Assembly: GCA_021229015.1 (NCBI GenBank)
Contig: CM037794.1
Location: 44,195,195-44,259,194, forward strand
Reading direction: 5' to 3'
From: Solen grandis
Lineage: Eukaryota > Mollusca > Bivalvia > Adapedonta > Solenidae
Length of the DNA stretch: 64,000 bases
Shown: positions 49,750 to 60,989 of the stretch, piece by piece
How positions within the stretch are numbered: the first letter of the stretch is position 1
Layout: every line of letters starts with the position of its first letter
The notes under the pieces: model-generated
What the model was told of the DNA's origin: nothing
Databases searched by the model: none
What the model saw: only the letters and a program-made list of their open reading frames with translations
Translations under genes and position numbers: made by a program

Positions 49750-50079
49750 GTGGACGTCGAAAACGACATAGGTACAAATTTCGTGTTGAATTATTGAAGC
49801 TTAGTACATTAATTAAAATATCCGCGGTATTTCAGAAAAATAAAAGATACACATTGACAAATAAACCTTTGAAAGTTGAAATCAACATTCTTAGTGAATG
49901 AATTGAACACTTCTTAACACCGTTCAATTTCATTTTTTCGGATCATCGTTGGGTTTGCGTTGTTTACCTTCTATTATATATAGCCTAACAAATACTTTAG
50001 TGAGTGTCAAATACCTGTGGGTTAGATAGAGGTTAATGGTCTAAGACATAGCGGAACCATTAGAGTGACTTTACCTTAA
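49750..50079 (-). repeat. Right terminal inverted repeat of the 9.3 kb element
   Basis: Inverted, collinear counterpart of 40804-41155: the inverse of ATGTCGTTTTCGACGTCCAC at 49750-49769, GTGTCAAATACCTGTG at 50004-50019 and TAGCGGAACCATT at 50049-50061. It lacks about 40 bp present in the left copy after the outer 30 bases. The outer TTACCTTAA matches the outer end of the MITE at 37994. Confidence 0.75.
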
Positions 50080-50764
50080 ATTTTACAATTATTTTGACCA
50101 AAAATGCTACATGTCGAAAACTATATTTACTCTTTGTTGTACATATAGTTTTAATTCACAAGTACAAATGTGCTAAATAAACATGCTAAACACTAGGAAA
50201 TTATTAGTTGTCACTGTTCGTGCTTTACCGTGCATCGTATTTTACATTTATTCGTTGCTTGCAGGTGAACACTATATGACTGATACAATTAAAATCCATG
50301 GGCGTAGTTTGGTGTAACTGAATATGTAGCCAAGATTTCATAACGTGCGAGACCTGTGAAAGAATTTAGGATATTTACAAAGCAGCCGGTACATTTGGTT
50401 GGGTTTGAGGCTTTCTTTTCAATGGGAGGATAACCATTGTGTGTGGATAATCAAACAATAGATGAAAAAAATAGTCTACTACTCTCAGAACAACATATTT
50501 GTTGTCTACTTGTTTATAGCATTTACACTATAATATTGAAATCAATGGCTCTCACTCATAACGTTCTAAGAACGTGCTTGCATTCCTCGTATCTAAGCGC
50601 TTACGGGTATTATTTTGTGTTGTTTGAAGAACACACGGAACTGTCATAAAAGTTTAAATAAGTATATTTCTCTAATGGAATCTTGTTATTGACTTCACGA
50701 CATTACTGCATACTTGTTTTATTTATGTGCTCTGATGAACGTATTTCTTTTATGTTACAACTTC

Positions 50765-51165
50765 ATTAGACTACAAGCTTTTGATCGAAATGCTGCACTG
50801 TTTTAAAACCACACCGAAAATGGATAAAAGTAATAAATTTATTATTTAAACAATGTTACGAGTCCTTATTGACGTCCTGTTGACGATCTCTCTAATGTGA
50901 AAAGTTTATATTTTAAAATTTGGCACGCATTCACAATTTACGCTTCTGCGCATCGTCATTTTGATGCATCAATACTACAAAAATAGAACAACAGGTTTTC
51001 GTGCATGAATACTTGTGCATTTAAGAAATTGAAGTCTGTAAGGAAATACATACGTGTCAAGCTAAGTTTGTAATTTTAAGCCTGAAAGCTAACTAAATTT
51101 AAATTATTTCTTTCCTAATTCTCTGCTCTCAACCGTAAACTAAATAAAACTCCTAACCACTCTCG
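50765..51165 (+). repeat. Diverged direct duplication, left copy
   Basis: Shares an ordered series of blocks with 52030-52412: TTTTGATCGAAAT, AATGGATAAAAGTAATA / AATGGTTAAAAGCAATA, TTTGATGCATCAATACTACA / ATCGATGCATCAATATTACA and CAACCGTAAACTAAATAA with CCACTCTCGC. No coding potential. It may be an old dispersed repeat family. Confidence 0.75.
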
Positions 51166-52029
51166 CGAGAATGTATAACGGTTATATGAAACACGAATCA
51201 TATTTTGTGAAGTATTTCATCCTAGGGAATCAAAAATAGCTACGGTGGCATATTTCTGCCAGCCACTTAACCACTTAGGTATGTCGAAACTTTTCTGAAA
51301 AAAAAAAGTCACATATTCAGTTATTATCTGGCAAGTAGAAAATTTTCATGTTATCCTCTACGGATAACATATAAACATTGTGTTTTAATCGATGGAAGGC
51401 AGCTGCCTTTGTCCATAAAAGAAAAAGTATATCAGACAGACGGGTGTACATTATTTTTTTCAGCCATCAAGTTTTGATATTTCACTAGATTACCATGTTT
51501 ATTAAATGGGAAAAACTGATAGACGTCCCAAAACAAGAAGAAAAAGCAGTTAACTCGCAATATGATATACTTCAAAGATGAAGACGTGCTTAACCTGTCT
51601 TTGCAAATCATTGGGAGTTTTTTTTCTTCCTGTTCTTCTTTTTCTTCTTCTTCAATAATAAACACTAGCCTTAAACTTTTACTGTTACCTTAAAACTTTT
51701 ACTGTTTACCCTAGTAACCCAAAAAGGGCTTACTTCGGGATTTCATCAAAATACAAACTAAAATGTGATCTATTTGTTTTCTTAATTACATTAAAAAATA
51801 TGGCATATCAAGTTGAATAGTCTTTGATTTTCATTATTTTCTCATATTTTGATGCTTGTGGATTGTTCTACTGAGTAATAATATTTTTACTACAGTGTAA
51901 GCAAGGTGTATTCACGTTAAATAGTTCTTTGGAACACCTACGGTCGTGAGTTTGGTCTAACATATTTTCTCTTAGAAACAATTAAAGGCTATATGAGCGT
52001 GTTGAGCGAACCAGGGTGACTTTTGTTTG

Positions 52030-52412
52030 TTTTAAAAGTTCACCAGACTGTGGGCTTTTGATCGAAATCATCAGAAAATGGTTAAAAGCAATACATTCAT
52101 TATTCAAACAGTGTAACAAGTCCATATAGATGTCCTTGAGAAGAACTCTCTGCCCGTTTAAAAGCACACTGATAGATAAATTTTAAAACTTAGCAAATAA
52201 ATGCATTTTACGCTGATGGCCAACGTCATATCGATGCATCAATATTACAAAAGTAGAACTTTAAAATCCACAATTGTGTGTGCATTAGGGACTCTGAAGT
52301 TTGTATCGTTTGATATTTTAAAGATAATATTCTAAACTTACTTATTTCCCAATTAGCTACCCTCAACCGTAAACTAAATAATTAAATAACCACTCTCGCT
52401 CTCACAGATGAG
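52030..52412 (+). repeat. Diverged direct duplication, right copy
   Basis: Counterpart of 50765-51165 in the same orientation, with scattered substitutions and indels and the same block order. Confidence 0.75.
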
Positions 52413-52924
52413 AAGAAAATCCAAAACTGCCTCTGTCGTAAAATCAAAATGCTGTAAAATTGGCTTTAAAATGATTGGTACAGTCGCTTTGTATAGCAGT
52501 TAAAATATACTTTTAAACTCTATTTTTTTTTCTTCAAAATTCTGTTTTATTTCACTCTATTTGATGCCGGTGAAAACAGACTTGAAACGCATTACCGTAT
52601 CGTTGTCTGGTATGTTATTTTAAAAACTGATTTCGTCTATTCTCCAACCAAGCTATTAAACCGGCGGCCCTTTAATAAATTCTTGGTCAAATGAAAAAGA
52701 AAATTATTATTGTTTAAACAAGTCAGATTTAGTATGAAACTTCATGTATGATTAAATTCAATTGTACGTGTGCTATTTATGTTCAACAAGCAGAAATAAA
52801 GAGTTTTTTTTTTTGTTGTTGTTAATTCATTTCGTAACGACAGGAAAGGACTCTATCTCGCTAAAAATCGCCTCTATGGCTATGGTATTGGTGTTTAAGG
52901 GGCTCCTCGATGCTGGAGGAAAAA

Positions 52925-53695
52925 CCCACCTGTCTGAACTGTCCACCCAAAACCCACCTGTCTGAACTGTCCACCAAAAACCAAATTGTCTGAACTGTCC
53001 TAAAAAAAGCCATCTGTCTTAACTATCCACCCAAAACCCACCTGTCTGAACTGTCCACCCATACCCCACCTGTCTTAACTGTCCATCCAAATTTCCCTGT
53101 CTGAACTGTCCACCCAAAACCCAACTGTCTGGACTGCTCCAAACATCGTCGAATCACCCAAACATCTGTTTAATGTAACTAAACACACATGTATTATCTG
53201 TCCACCCATAACCCATCTGTCTGAACTGTCCACCCAAAACCCACCTGTCTGAACTGTCCACCCAAAACCCAACTGTCTTAACTGTCCACCCAAAACCCAC
53301 TGTCTGAACTGTCCACCCAAAACCCACTGTCTGAACTGTCCACCCAAAACCCAACTGTCTGAACTGTCCACCCAAAACCCACCTGTCTAAACTGTCCACC
53401 CAAAATCCACCTGTCTGAACTGTCCACCCAAAATTGCACCTGTCTGAAATATACACCCAAAACCCACATACCCACCTGTCTGAGCTGTCCACCCAAAACC
53501 CATCTGTCTGAAATGTCCACCCAAAACCCACCTACCCACCTGTATGAACTACCCACCCAAAACCCACCTACCCACCTGTCTGAATTGTCCATCCAAAATT
53601 CCAACTGTCTGAAATATCCACCCAAAACCCACCTACCCACCTGTCTGAACTGTTCACCCAAAACCTATTGTCTGAACTGTCCACCTACCTACAAT
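52925..53695. repeat. 28-bp minisatellite
   Basis: About 27 variably degenerate copies of a 28-bp unit made of CTGTCCACCCAAAACCCACC followed by TGTCTGAA. Some copies carry an extra ACCTACCC. About 60 bases of unrelated sequence interrupt it near 53140-53200. The Gly/Phe/Trp-rich minus-strand frames are products of the repeat. Confidence 0.95.
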
Positions 53696-55439
53696 CTTAC
53701 CCGGGTTTCATTGGTGATAAGCTATTTCGTCAACTACTTGTATAATTTGACATCCTTTTAATTTTTTTAATTATCTTAGTTTACTGTTCTTTTATGAATA
53801 AAAACAATAAACAAACATTGTGTATATTAGGCAAATATGTAGCTGTAGTTATGAAACATTTAAAATACCTACCCGGCAGGCAAGCAGTTTAAGCAATAAT
53901 TCAAATGGTGATATCTGTGTTAATACATCTTTTCGTACCATTTACCGTTTTTTCACGTACAACCCACAGCCTGGTTGTTTAGTTATTCGTATAATTTAAT
54001 AATTATAGCTTATATCACATATATAGTGTCTTAATACACTTATTAACGTAAAGCTCAATGGTCTAGTGGACGCTTGCATATCACATTGAACAAGTTTTTA
54101 GGCTTAATCCCTATCGGGTCATAATTTCTTCCAGACCATTGTAGGGTATTTTGCCATTTAAACAGCTCGAAACTCACCTGGCGTGACATAAACGTTATTT
54201 CACAAGATCTGATTATGACACCAAAGTGACTTTGTTCTCAGTTTACATTGATATTGCTAAATTGACATGATATCTAATATCGTTACCGCGGATTTTTACA
54301 TAACTAATTCATATTTACGTATTGAATTATGTTCGTGCAACCGTTATCCTTACCTTCTCAAAGCGACGCGCAAATAGCTGTCGCATTGCCACGTGTTACA
54401 CTTACAAACATGCGATATTTAAAAATATATGGAACGCCATAGCTGTCTTATGTTTGGCATTTGTGTTTAGATGGGTCTATGTCATTGTTGTTTGGTTGAC
54501 ATATCAGCACATAAGAACCTAAAAAGTATATACATGTATGTTTCTAATATCATTATTTGTGGTAATGATATCATTTCATTTTGAGCGGTTTTTTTCTAAC
54601 AGACAGATTTTTCTAAAAAAGTTACATATAATTACTTTAGACTTTAACTAAAAGATATATGAATTAAAAAGGGGTAACCATGCTTGTTTTAGAGATCAAG
54701 CTTATGGTAGAGGATCACTATTTGCTAAAATTTGTTGAAAAAACATGGCATTAAAAAATAAGAAATATTTCGTTTCTAAATACTGTAACAGCATATTAAA
54801 ATGGTATTTTAAAAATATTTTACCCTTTGTAACTTATAATGTATTCTATAACTTACAAATAATACTGTCAAATATGCATTGAAAATACAAAACGGGCATA
54901 AAATCTCATTTGTGCCCGGACCAAAATGTATACAAAAACTATCCTAAACCTGTTAATTTTTATATATATTTTTCTAAATAAAAAATTTTCAACGGACTGA
55001 TTTCCTTTATTTTTTCAGAGTCAGTGTTCTCTGATATTAATGCTTTCTGAAAATTAAAAAAAATATACATACCTTACCGGGTTTGTTGTTAACTTAAACT
55101 GCCTTTTTATTGAAATTTTAGTCAAATTTGCATAAAAACACTAAATTCTGTTTTTATTTTACCTTCAAAATCTGGCAAATATACTTTTGATGATATTCTT
55201 AACACATGACTCTTAAAATTTGGGCTTTCTTCTATCATTATACTTAAATAAATGAGAAATTCAAAAAAAGAATTTACCAAAATCAAAATCAGCTGTAACC
55301 CGCTGAAACGTCCTTAAATAATAATAATAATAGTGGTTAAAATGTTGTTCTGTTCAATTGTAATATTAAAATGTATCTTTTTCAGACCACTGCTGGTCAA
55401 GGTATCCTTCTGTTCTATTCAGTTGCCAAACTTACTGAG
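53696..55439. other. Non-coding stretch
   Basis: No supportable gene. A tRNA-like head fragment (CTCAATGGTCTAGTGGACGC then GGCTTAATCCC) lies near 54056-54116, probably another SINE relic. The rest is AT-rich. Confidence 0.4.
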
Positions 55440-55681
55440 TTAACCCTTTCCCTCATAGAGGACTCCATGAAAAGACCTATGCGAACAGCATAAAACCAGA
55501 TCAGCCTGCGAGTAACTCGCTGGCTGATCAGGTTTTATGCTGTTCGCTGCTCCTCAGTGGTCTGGAAATGAGGATTTTGTAATTAAATTTGGTAAGGTTT
55601 AACTGTGGTTTTCTGCAGATCAGGCTTTATGTGATACCTATTGAGTGCGACAAAATGAGTCTATATGAGGGAAAGGGTTAA
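55440..55681. mobile_element. piggyBac-type MITE, copy 2
   Basis: 242 bp from TTAACCCTTTCCCTCATA to TATGAGGGAAAGGGTTAA. The 18-base ends are perfect inverted copies. The internal hairpin (55481-55547) pairs GCGAACAGCATAAAACC with its exact inverse and continues GATCAGCC. It is nearly identical to 9155-9396, so the family was active fairly recently. Confidence 0.85.
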
Positions 55682-56422
55682 CAGTGTGACCGGCTCATTT
55701 GAATGACACATTGTTCATGAATATGCTGACATGCACGAGTTGTGTGATGGTCCACTGGTTGTAATAGTTAGCTAGTTATGTCACCATGCTTTTGAGTCCA
55801 TTCGTCATTAATACTGTTCGGATGTAGTCCAAAATTTCATTTTTAATCATTTAATTTTTTTGTTTTAAGTAGGATGTTAAAGGATCACCAAGATTCCTGT
55901 GTTTCAGACATTATTAGAATATATTTGCCAAATTTTGAAGGTATTATAACTCACATTCTATTCTTTTTTTTCTTTTTCTTTTGTTGTTGTTGTTGTTGAA
56001 AAATTGAACTAAATTCTCAATAAAAATAACGGTTTAGTTGTTTGAATAAAAAAACATGGTGCGTTATCAAATATCTTAAGAATACATTATAAAATATGAA
56101 ATTTACAGAATATATCATCATATTTGTCATTTACAATGTTTTCTATAAGCTACTGGTGAAAATTTTGTATTAAGCATACATGGAAAATACAAAATATCAC
56201 AAAAGCTTTATTTCATATAAAGTATGAAAAAAAAAACCCATTTTTTTTTTTATTATTTGGCCAGCAATGGTTTAAAGATAATCAAAGATAATGATAGCTA
56301 AGAATAATGGAACATAACAGAACTGTAATTGGGATTACCGGTTTTGCAAGTGAACGGAAAGAATAGAAAAATATGCCTTTTAATATTACAACTGAATAGA
56401 ACAAGTGGGCATTTTAACCACT

Positions 56423-56862
56423 AAAATACATAAGAACCCATCATAATGGCTTATCAATCACATATAATGACATTTCAACCCTACATAATGACATTACAAC
56501 CTCACACGATGATATTTAACCCCACATGATGACATTTCAACCCCACATGATGACATTTTGACCCCCCTAAAATACATAAGAACCCATCATAATGGCTTAT
56601 TTCAACCTCACATGATGACATTTCAACCTCACATGATGACATTTCAACCCCACATGATGACATTTGAACCCCACATGATGACATTTCAACCCTCACATGA
56701 TGACATTTCAACCCCACATGATGACATTTCAACCCCACATGATGACATTTCAACCCCACATGATGACATTTCAACCCCACATGATGACATTACAACCCCA
56801 CATGATGACATTACAACCTCACATGATGACATTACAACCTCACATGATGACATTACATATGG
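56423..56862. repeat. 21-bp minisatellite with an embedded duplication
   Basis: About 17 copies of a 21-bp unit containing CACATGATGACATTTCAACC. The non-unit sequence CATAAGAACCCATCATAATG occurs both at the left edge (56430) and within the array (56575), showing that the edge and several units were duplicated together. The open frames on both strands (21 bp = 7 codons) are artefacts. Confidence 0.95.
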
Positions 56863-56984
56863 AAACGTATATGGTACACCCTGATGATGTCTTTTCATGC
56901 TAAGATGTGAGCTTGTAGGAAGACATGATCACGCAAAGTCATCAAAAAAATATAAAGAATTATATGATAATTTGATCATAACGT

Positions 56985-57470
56985 TATAACAGAACTTGAT
57001 TTGTCGTCTTTATCTGGTTATTACTAAATAACAGAACTCGACTTGTCGTCTTAGAATAAAACGACATAACTATATAATAACGTTTTTTGTGAAAATTGCT
57101 ATGTTGACTATTCTCGTTGATAACGGCTTTATGACTTGCTGTAGGTCGACATGTCGGATTTTACTGTCTTGTCAATTTTTGCTTTAGACGACAAGTACAG
57201 ATCATGACAATATGAAAACTGACATTATCATAGTAAATTTTAGTTCCCATGTCGACTTATCCAATTATGTTGACTTATGTCTTGATAAGTTGATATTGAT
57301 TTTTTTACTCCATTTCATCGCAACATGTATATATAAAGAAGACACGTCGACAAATATTATGACAATATTCGTTGCTGATTGCGGTTTTCCGACTATATAA
57401 AGTATTTTGAAGTCAGGATGTATATAGCATGTCGGCATCTTTATGTGATTTAAGACGACATTACGTGCCA
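56985..57470. repeat. GTCGAC-rich repeat-like stretch
   Basis: Short motifs such as CGACTTGTCGTC, AAACGACATAAC, GTCGACATGTCG and CATGTCGACTTATCC recur on both strands over about 480 bp, as in a degenerate fold-back element. I could not define ends. Confidence 0.3.
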
Positions 57471-57730
57471 ATATCGATTTCCTTCCTTATTTGGCCAGCA
57501 TCTTAAGATCGAGCCTCATGGATTCCAATATTTATTGAATATATCTTGGCCACACTATATTTAGGCAACCAATGGTCTGATTTAAATTATCGGCTTAAAA
57601 ATGTATCATGATTGCTTCAATTTTCTTTGAGTTTATTTCTTGAATATACCTTCACAACATTTATAAGTATCAACATAAATTTCATATATCCTTGGCATGT
57701 CATAAGCTTCATTGTTTTTTATTTTAATTA

Positions 57731-57965
57731 AACCGGTTCCGGTGGCCGAGTGGTTAGAGTATTCGCCTCGAATTCGGAAAGTCATGACATCACAAAGTGG
57801 TAAAAATGGAACCCCTAAAATAAATAGCCCCCTTGTTTGGCACTCGGCATAAAAAGGTAGTTCCAGACTTGTTGGCCCGGTGTCAAAACAGATGATACAG
57901 TTCTCAGTGATTGTATACTTTTAAAAACTGAAATGCCAATACCCTGTTTCAAGAGAGACTGAGAG
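57731..57965 (+). mobile_element. tRNA-derived SINE, partly degraded
   Basis: The head CCGGTTCCGGTGGCCGAGTG and GTTAGAGTATTCGCCTCG carries the A box. The B box is not clear. The body has AGCCCCCTTGTTTGGCACTC as in the SINE at 47552, and a GA microsatellite follows at 57956-57984. Confidence 0.7.
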
Positions 57966-58549
57966 AGAGAGAGAGAGAGAGAGAGTATCTTATAGAATAA
58001 AATATATGTATATAAAATATATAAAAATACATGTTATAGTTTCTTACTTTATCCGTATGGTAGAATAATCAATATTATGGGAGCTTGATAATTATATAAG
58101 CTTAATTGCGTAAACCTATTACTCATACGTATCGCTTTAGAGAGTGGGAGAGAGATGTGCGGACATGGTCGATTTAAAGGTGTTCAAGAGGCGTATTTAT
58201 TGGCCGCCTCCCATTGAACATTTTTGATATAGGCGAATTGGCGGCATTACATTACAGCACTTTGAATTTCATGTTCATGGCACCAAACATGATACGACTA
58301 GCATAATTTTGAAATGTTCAATGCTTGTTTCAGCGATATATATCTATTTGTGAAGTAAAATGAGGAGATCTTAATAAAGAAAGGAGAGTGAGCTGCCAAA
58401 CTGATAAGTCCCGAGCATTAACAATCTATTTGCACATATACGTTAAAGTATGATACGTTCGCTTAGAGAAACGAGAGGTCGTGGGTTTGACCACGGTGGC
58501 GTCATACCAAAAACGTACAATACTGTACCGGTGGCTACAAGTTGTTAGC

Positions 58550-58797
58550 GGGGCCTACGTGGCCGAGAAGGTAAAGTCGCTGACTTTAGCATTTACTTTG
58601 CCCCTTACCGCGTGAGTTCGAATCCCAGCATGATCTTTCAGATTTTCAAGTGAGGAAGCCTTCCAGCTGTCTTGCGGTAGGTTCTACCCGGATGCGTCCG
58701 TGCATTTGGGGGTCTTTCTTCACCTGTAATTAGTTGGCGTCGCTATATGAGTAAAATACCGTCGAAGCGACAGTAAACTCAAATAATCAAGCCATGC
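58550..58797 (+). mobile_element. Full tRNA-derived SINE (minisatellite-source family)
   Basis: The head GGGGCCTACGTGGCCGAGAA and B box GAGTTCGAATCCCAGCATG are followed by GCCTTCCAGCTGTCTTGCGG, TACCCGGATGCGTCCGTGC, CACCTGTAATTAGTTGGCG and GCGACAGTAAACTCAAATAA. This is the plus-strand form of the element at 60722-60986. Confidence 0.85.
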
Positions 58798-58904
58798 CCA
58801 ATGTTGTTAGCGGGTATGCACTGGTTTCTTTTCTAATAAATAGACCCAAATTTCTTCAAACAATTTGGAAGTTGAGTTTTACGCGTTCGCTTACTCGCGT
58901 ATCC

Positions 58905-59059
58905 CGGCAGGGTCATTCGGATTTGCATGTGTGTGTGTGAGCTGGCTTGCGGAAGGTCGGTGGTTTACCCGGATGCCTCTGTGCATTCGGGGTTTCCTCC
59001 ACCTGTAATAAGCTGGACGTCGCTATATGACTGAAATACTGTCGCAGCGACGGTAAACC

Positions 59060-59090
<31 letters not shown>
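58905..59090 (+). mobile_element. 5'-truncated SINE with CA tail
   Basis: It starts in the B-box region (TCCCGGCAGGGTCATTCGG), continues through AGCTGGCTTGCGGAAGGTCG and TCCACCTGTAATAAGCTGG to GCGACGGTAAACC, and ends in a CA microsatellite at 59061-59090. Confidence 0.85.
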
Positions 59091-59319
59091 TACCGCTTAC
59101 TCGCTATTATTCGTTTATCAGCTGTGCGACAAAAAGCCCAAGATCAAACTATTTATCGAGTACACGGATCCAGTCCCTATTATCATCATTAATTATTCCG
59201 TTTTTCTGACGTTCGCTTTGCTTTATCCAAAAAAGTGCTTCAAAAACATGTTCGGCGTCTTTGATTTATGAAAGATTGCATAAGGTCATTTAGAATAAAC
59301 TCTATTTATATATATACGT

Positions 59320-59395
59320 TCGGTTTAACGTCCCACAGACAGCATATCAGTCATTTAGAGACTACCGGTATGTCTACACAGGGTCTCTTCATCCT
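59320..59395 (-). mobile_element. SINE tail fragment
   Basis: CGGTTTAACGTCCCACAGAC and CATATCAGTCATTTAGAGAC match the inverted tail of the SINE at 45506-45683. Confidence 0.65.
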
Positions 59396-59419
59396 AGTGT
59401 ATATACAGGTACTGGTTTA

Positions 59420-59667
59420 ACAACATCCAGTATCGCCATAATTCATCTGAACACCCTGGTTCTTACAGATACATACCCCTGTAAACAATTATCCTGCATA
59501 TCACAAGGGACAATAAGAATAATCTCATTATATCTGAGCTTTATCAATAGACAGTCTTATACCATATTTTATTCCTCCTTTGTATCGATTCAGATGAAGT
59601 TCCGTTGCTAAATGTTCTAAGTCACGTGCAATAGGAGGAAGAATCTTAAAACCCAAATGTAAGGTCA
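59420..59667 (-). pseudogene. Decayed copy of the integrase-core gene, C-terminal part
   Basis: In order and orientation this segment follows 62500-62790: CATCCAGTATCGCC, CATCTGAACACCCTGG, TGTAAACAATTATCC, CATATCACAAGGGA, AAGAATAATCTC, then AAGTTCCGTTGCTAAATG and AAGTCACGTGCAATAGGAGG. It carries several indels and no long frame, so it is an old broken relative of the gene at 62422. The catalytic part is absent. Confidence 0.75.
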
Positions 59668-59725
59668 AGTTATTGTCACTTCGACCATTTCTTTTAGTTT
59701 CAAGACAATCGAAACATTCTAAGTT

Positions 59726-60012
59726 GACCCCAGTTAGAGCGTCCGTCTCGGACGCTGAAGGTCAATGGTTCAATTCCCCGTTCGTGGCATACCATAATTT
59801 AAAACTGGTTAAGATCTTATAAGTAGCGCTTACCATGTAAGGGTAAGTTAAGGACTGCATATTCCGGTGTCAGGATAATGTGATTGGGTGGGGTATTATG
59901 ACACATATCTACATCATGATACTGCAGTGTAGCTGCACTATATTTGTCTTAATTAAGTACACAGTCTCCAAATGATTGATACATGTATACTGTCGGTTGG
60001 ACGTAACACCTA
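59726..60012 (+). mobile_element. tRNA-derived SINE
   Basis: The head CCCCAGTTAGAGCGTCCGTC has an A box and the B box GGTCAATGGTTCAATTCCCC follows. The body has GTGTCAGGATAATGTGATTG and CATCATGATACTGCAGTG, and the tail is a diverged CAGTCTCCAAATGATTGATA. It is the plus-strand match of 24441-24605. Confidence 0.8.
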
Positions 60013-60721
60013 ACAAACGGACAAATCGGGACCTGAAAGTTTGTTCGTATAACCAAGAAATTGCTATAATCCTGTTTCAATTATGTGAAGTTTACTGTTT
60101 TGATTGAACGGAAAGTTCAATAAGTTTGAGAATCAAAATCATATTTGTAAGGTACAAATGTCAATTTTCAGAAGTTTCTTGATTATTATTCTTTATTTGG
60201 TGAATTTTTATGACGATTAACCGAAAGAATTGACATACAATGCCTAGAAAACACTAGATCTCCTTGAAATTGCATAAGTTTAACAAATGTTTTCAATTAT
60301 TTCCTGGAAATCAAAACAAAGAAATTTGGAACTTGCACATTCTAACCATTCAGTAATTTCATTGATTTCCTCTCATACATCTGCGCATGATTTTTTTCTA
60401 CCTATAAATTAAAAGTGTATTATTTATCTAGACCTTTTATTTGAAAACAATTCACAGAGATATGTACATATCTTATCAATTAATGACTTTTAACAATATA
60501 ACGCATACAAGTGAAATGATGTATATGTGGTTGTGAGATGATACAAACAGCTGGTACCTTGAGATATTATGTGATATATAGAATACAATGTATATAGCGA
60601 CTTAACAGACCATCGTCAATTCGTCAATCCTGGTCAACCTACCATTTTCAGTAAACAGTGACCACTGTTGTTATAATTTTCGTCAACTAGTGACGTCTAC
60701 CTGATTGATTTTATGTCGGCG

Positions 60722-60986
60722 ACTGTGTGTGTGTGTGTGTGTGTGTTTGGGTTTACCGTCGCTGCGACAGTATTTCAGTCATAAAGCGACGTCCAGCTAA
60801 TTACAGGTGGAGGAAACCCCGAATGCACAGAGGCACCCGGGTAAACCACCGACCTTCCGCAAGTCAGCTGGAAAACTTCCTCACATGAAAATCCGAATGA
60901 CCCTGCCGGGATTCGAACCCACAGCGGTGAGGGGCTGAGTGAGTGTTAAAGTCAGCGACTTTACCCTCTCGGCCACGGCGGCCCCC
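60722..60986 (-). mobile_element. Full-length tRNA-derived SINE, reference copy
   Basis: Read on the minus strand: GGGGCCGCCGTGGCCGAGAG (head), GTGGGTTCGAATCCCGGCAG (B box), then CAGCTGACTTGCGGAAGGTC, GTTTACCCGGGTGCCTCTGT, GCATTCGGGGTTTCCTCCAC, TGTAATTAGCTGGACGTCGC and a tail with a CA microsatellite. This copy lets one recognise the 26-bp and 49-bp minisatellites as internal expansions of the same family. Confidence 0.9.
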
Positions 60987-60989
60987 GGC

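Larger units (their letters stand above)
40804..50079. mobile_element. Internally deleted ~9.3 kb DNA transposon candidate with helicase remnants
   Basis: Long degenerate inverted repeats (40804-41155 and 49750-50079) enclose the interval. Inside, in order, are the 5' part of a PIF1-type helicase, the 3' part of a PHD-finger gene, a two-exon RecQ-type helicase remnant lacking motif Ia and its C-terminal half, and a minus-strand exon of unknown family. The genes look cut at internal junctions, as expected of a deletion derivative. Two SINEs (45506-45683, 47552-47853) have inserted since. SF2 helicases are known in the Academ group of DNA transposons, so that is one candidate affiliation. No transposase catalytic domain is visible, so it stays open. 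Target duplication was not resolved. Confidence 0.65.

Noticed and set aside
40804..50079. Assignment to Polinton/Maverick
   Set aside because: The size, the ends and the helicases do not fit. No DNA polymerase B, capsid, ATPase or protease trace is visible.
53075..53661. Gly/Phe/Trp/Asp-rich frames resembling a structural repeat protein
   Set aside because: Overlapping frames of a degenerate 28-bp array, broken by unrelated sequence.
56502..56903. Met/His/Pro and Cys/Ser/Val heptad frames
   Set aside because: A 21-bp array read on either strand.
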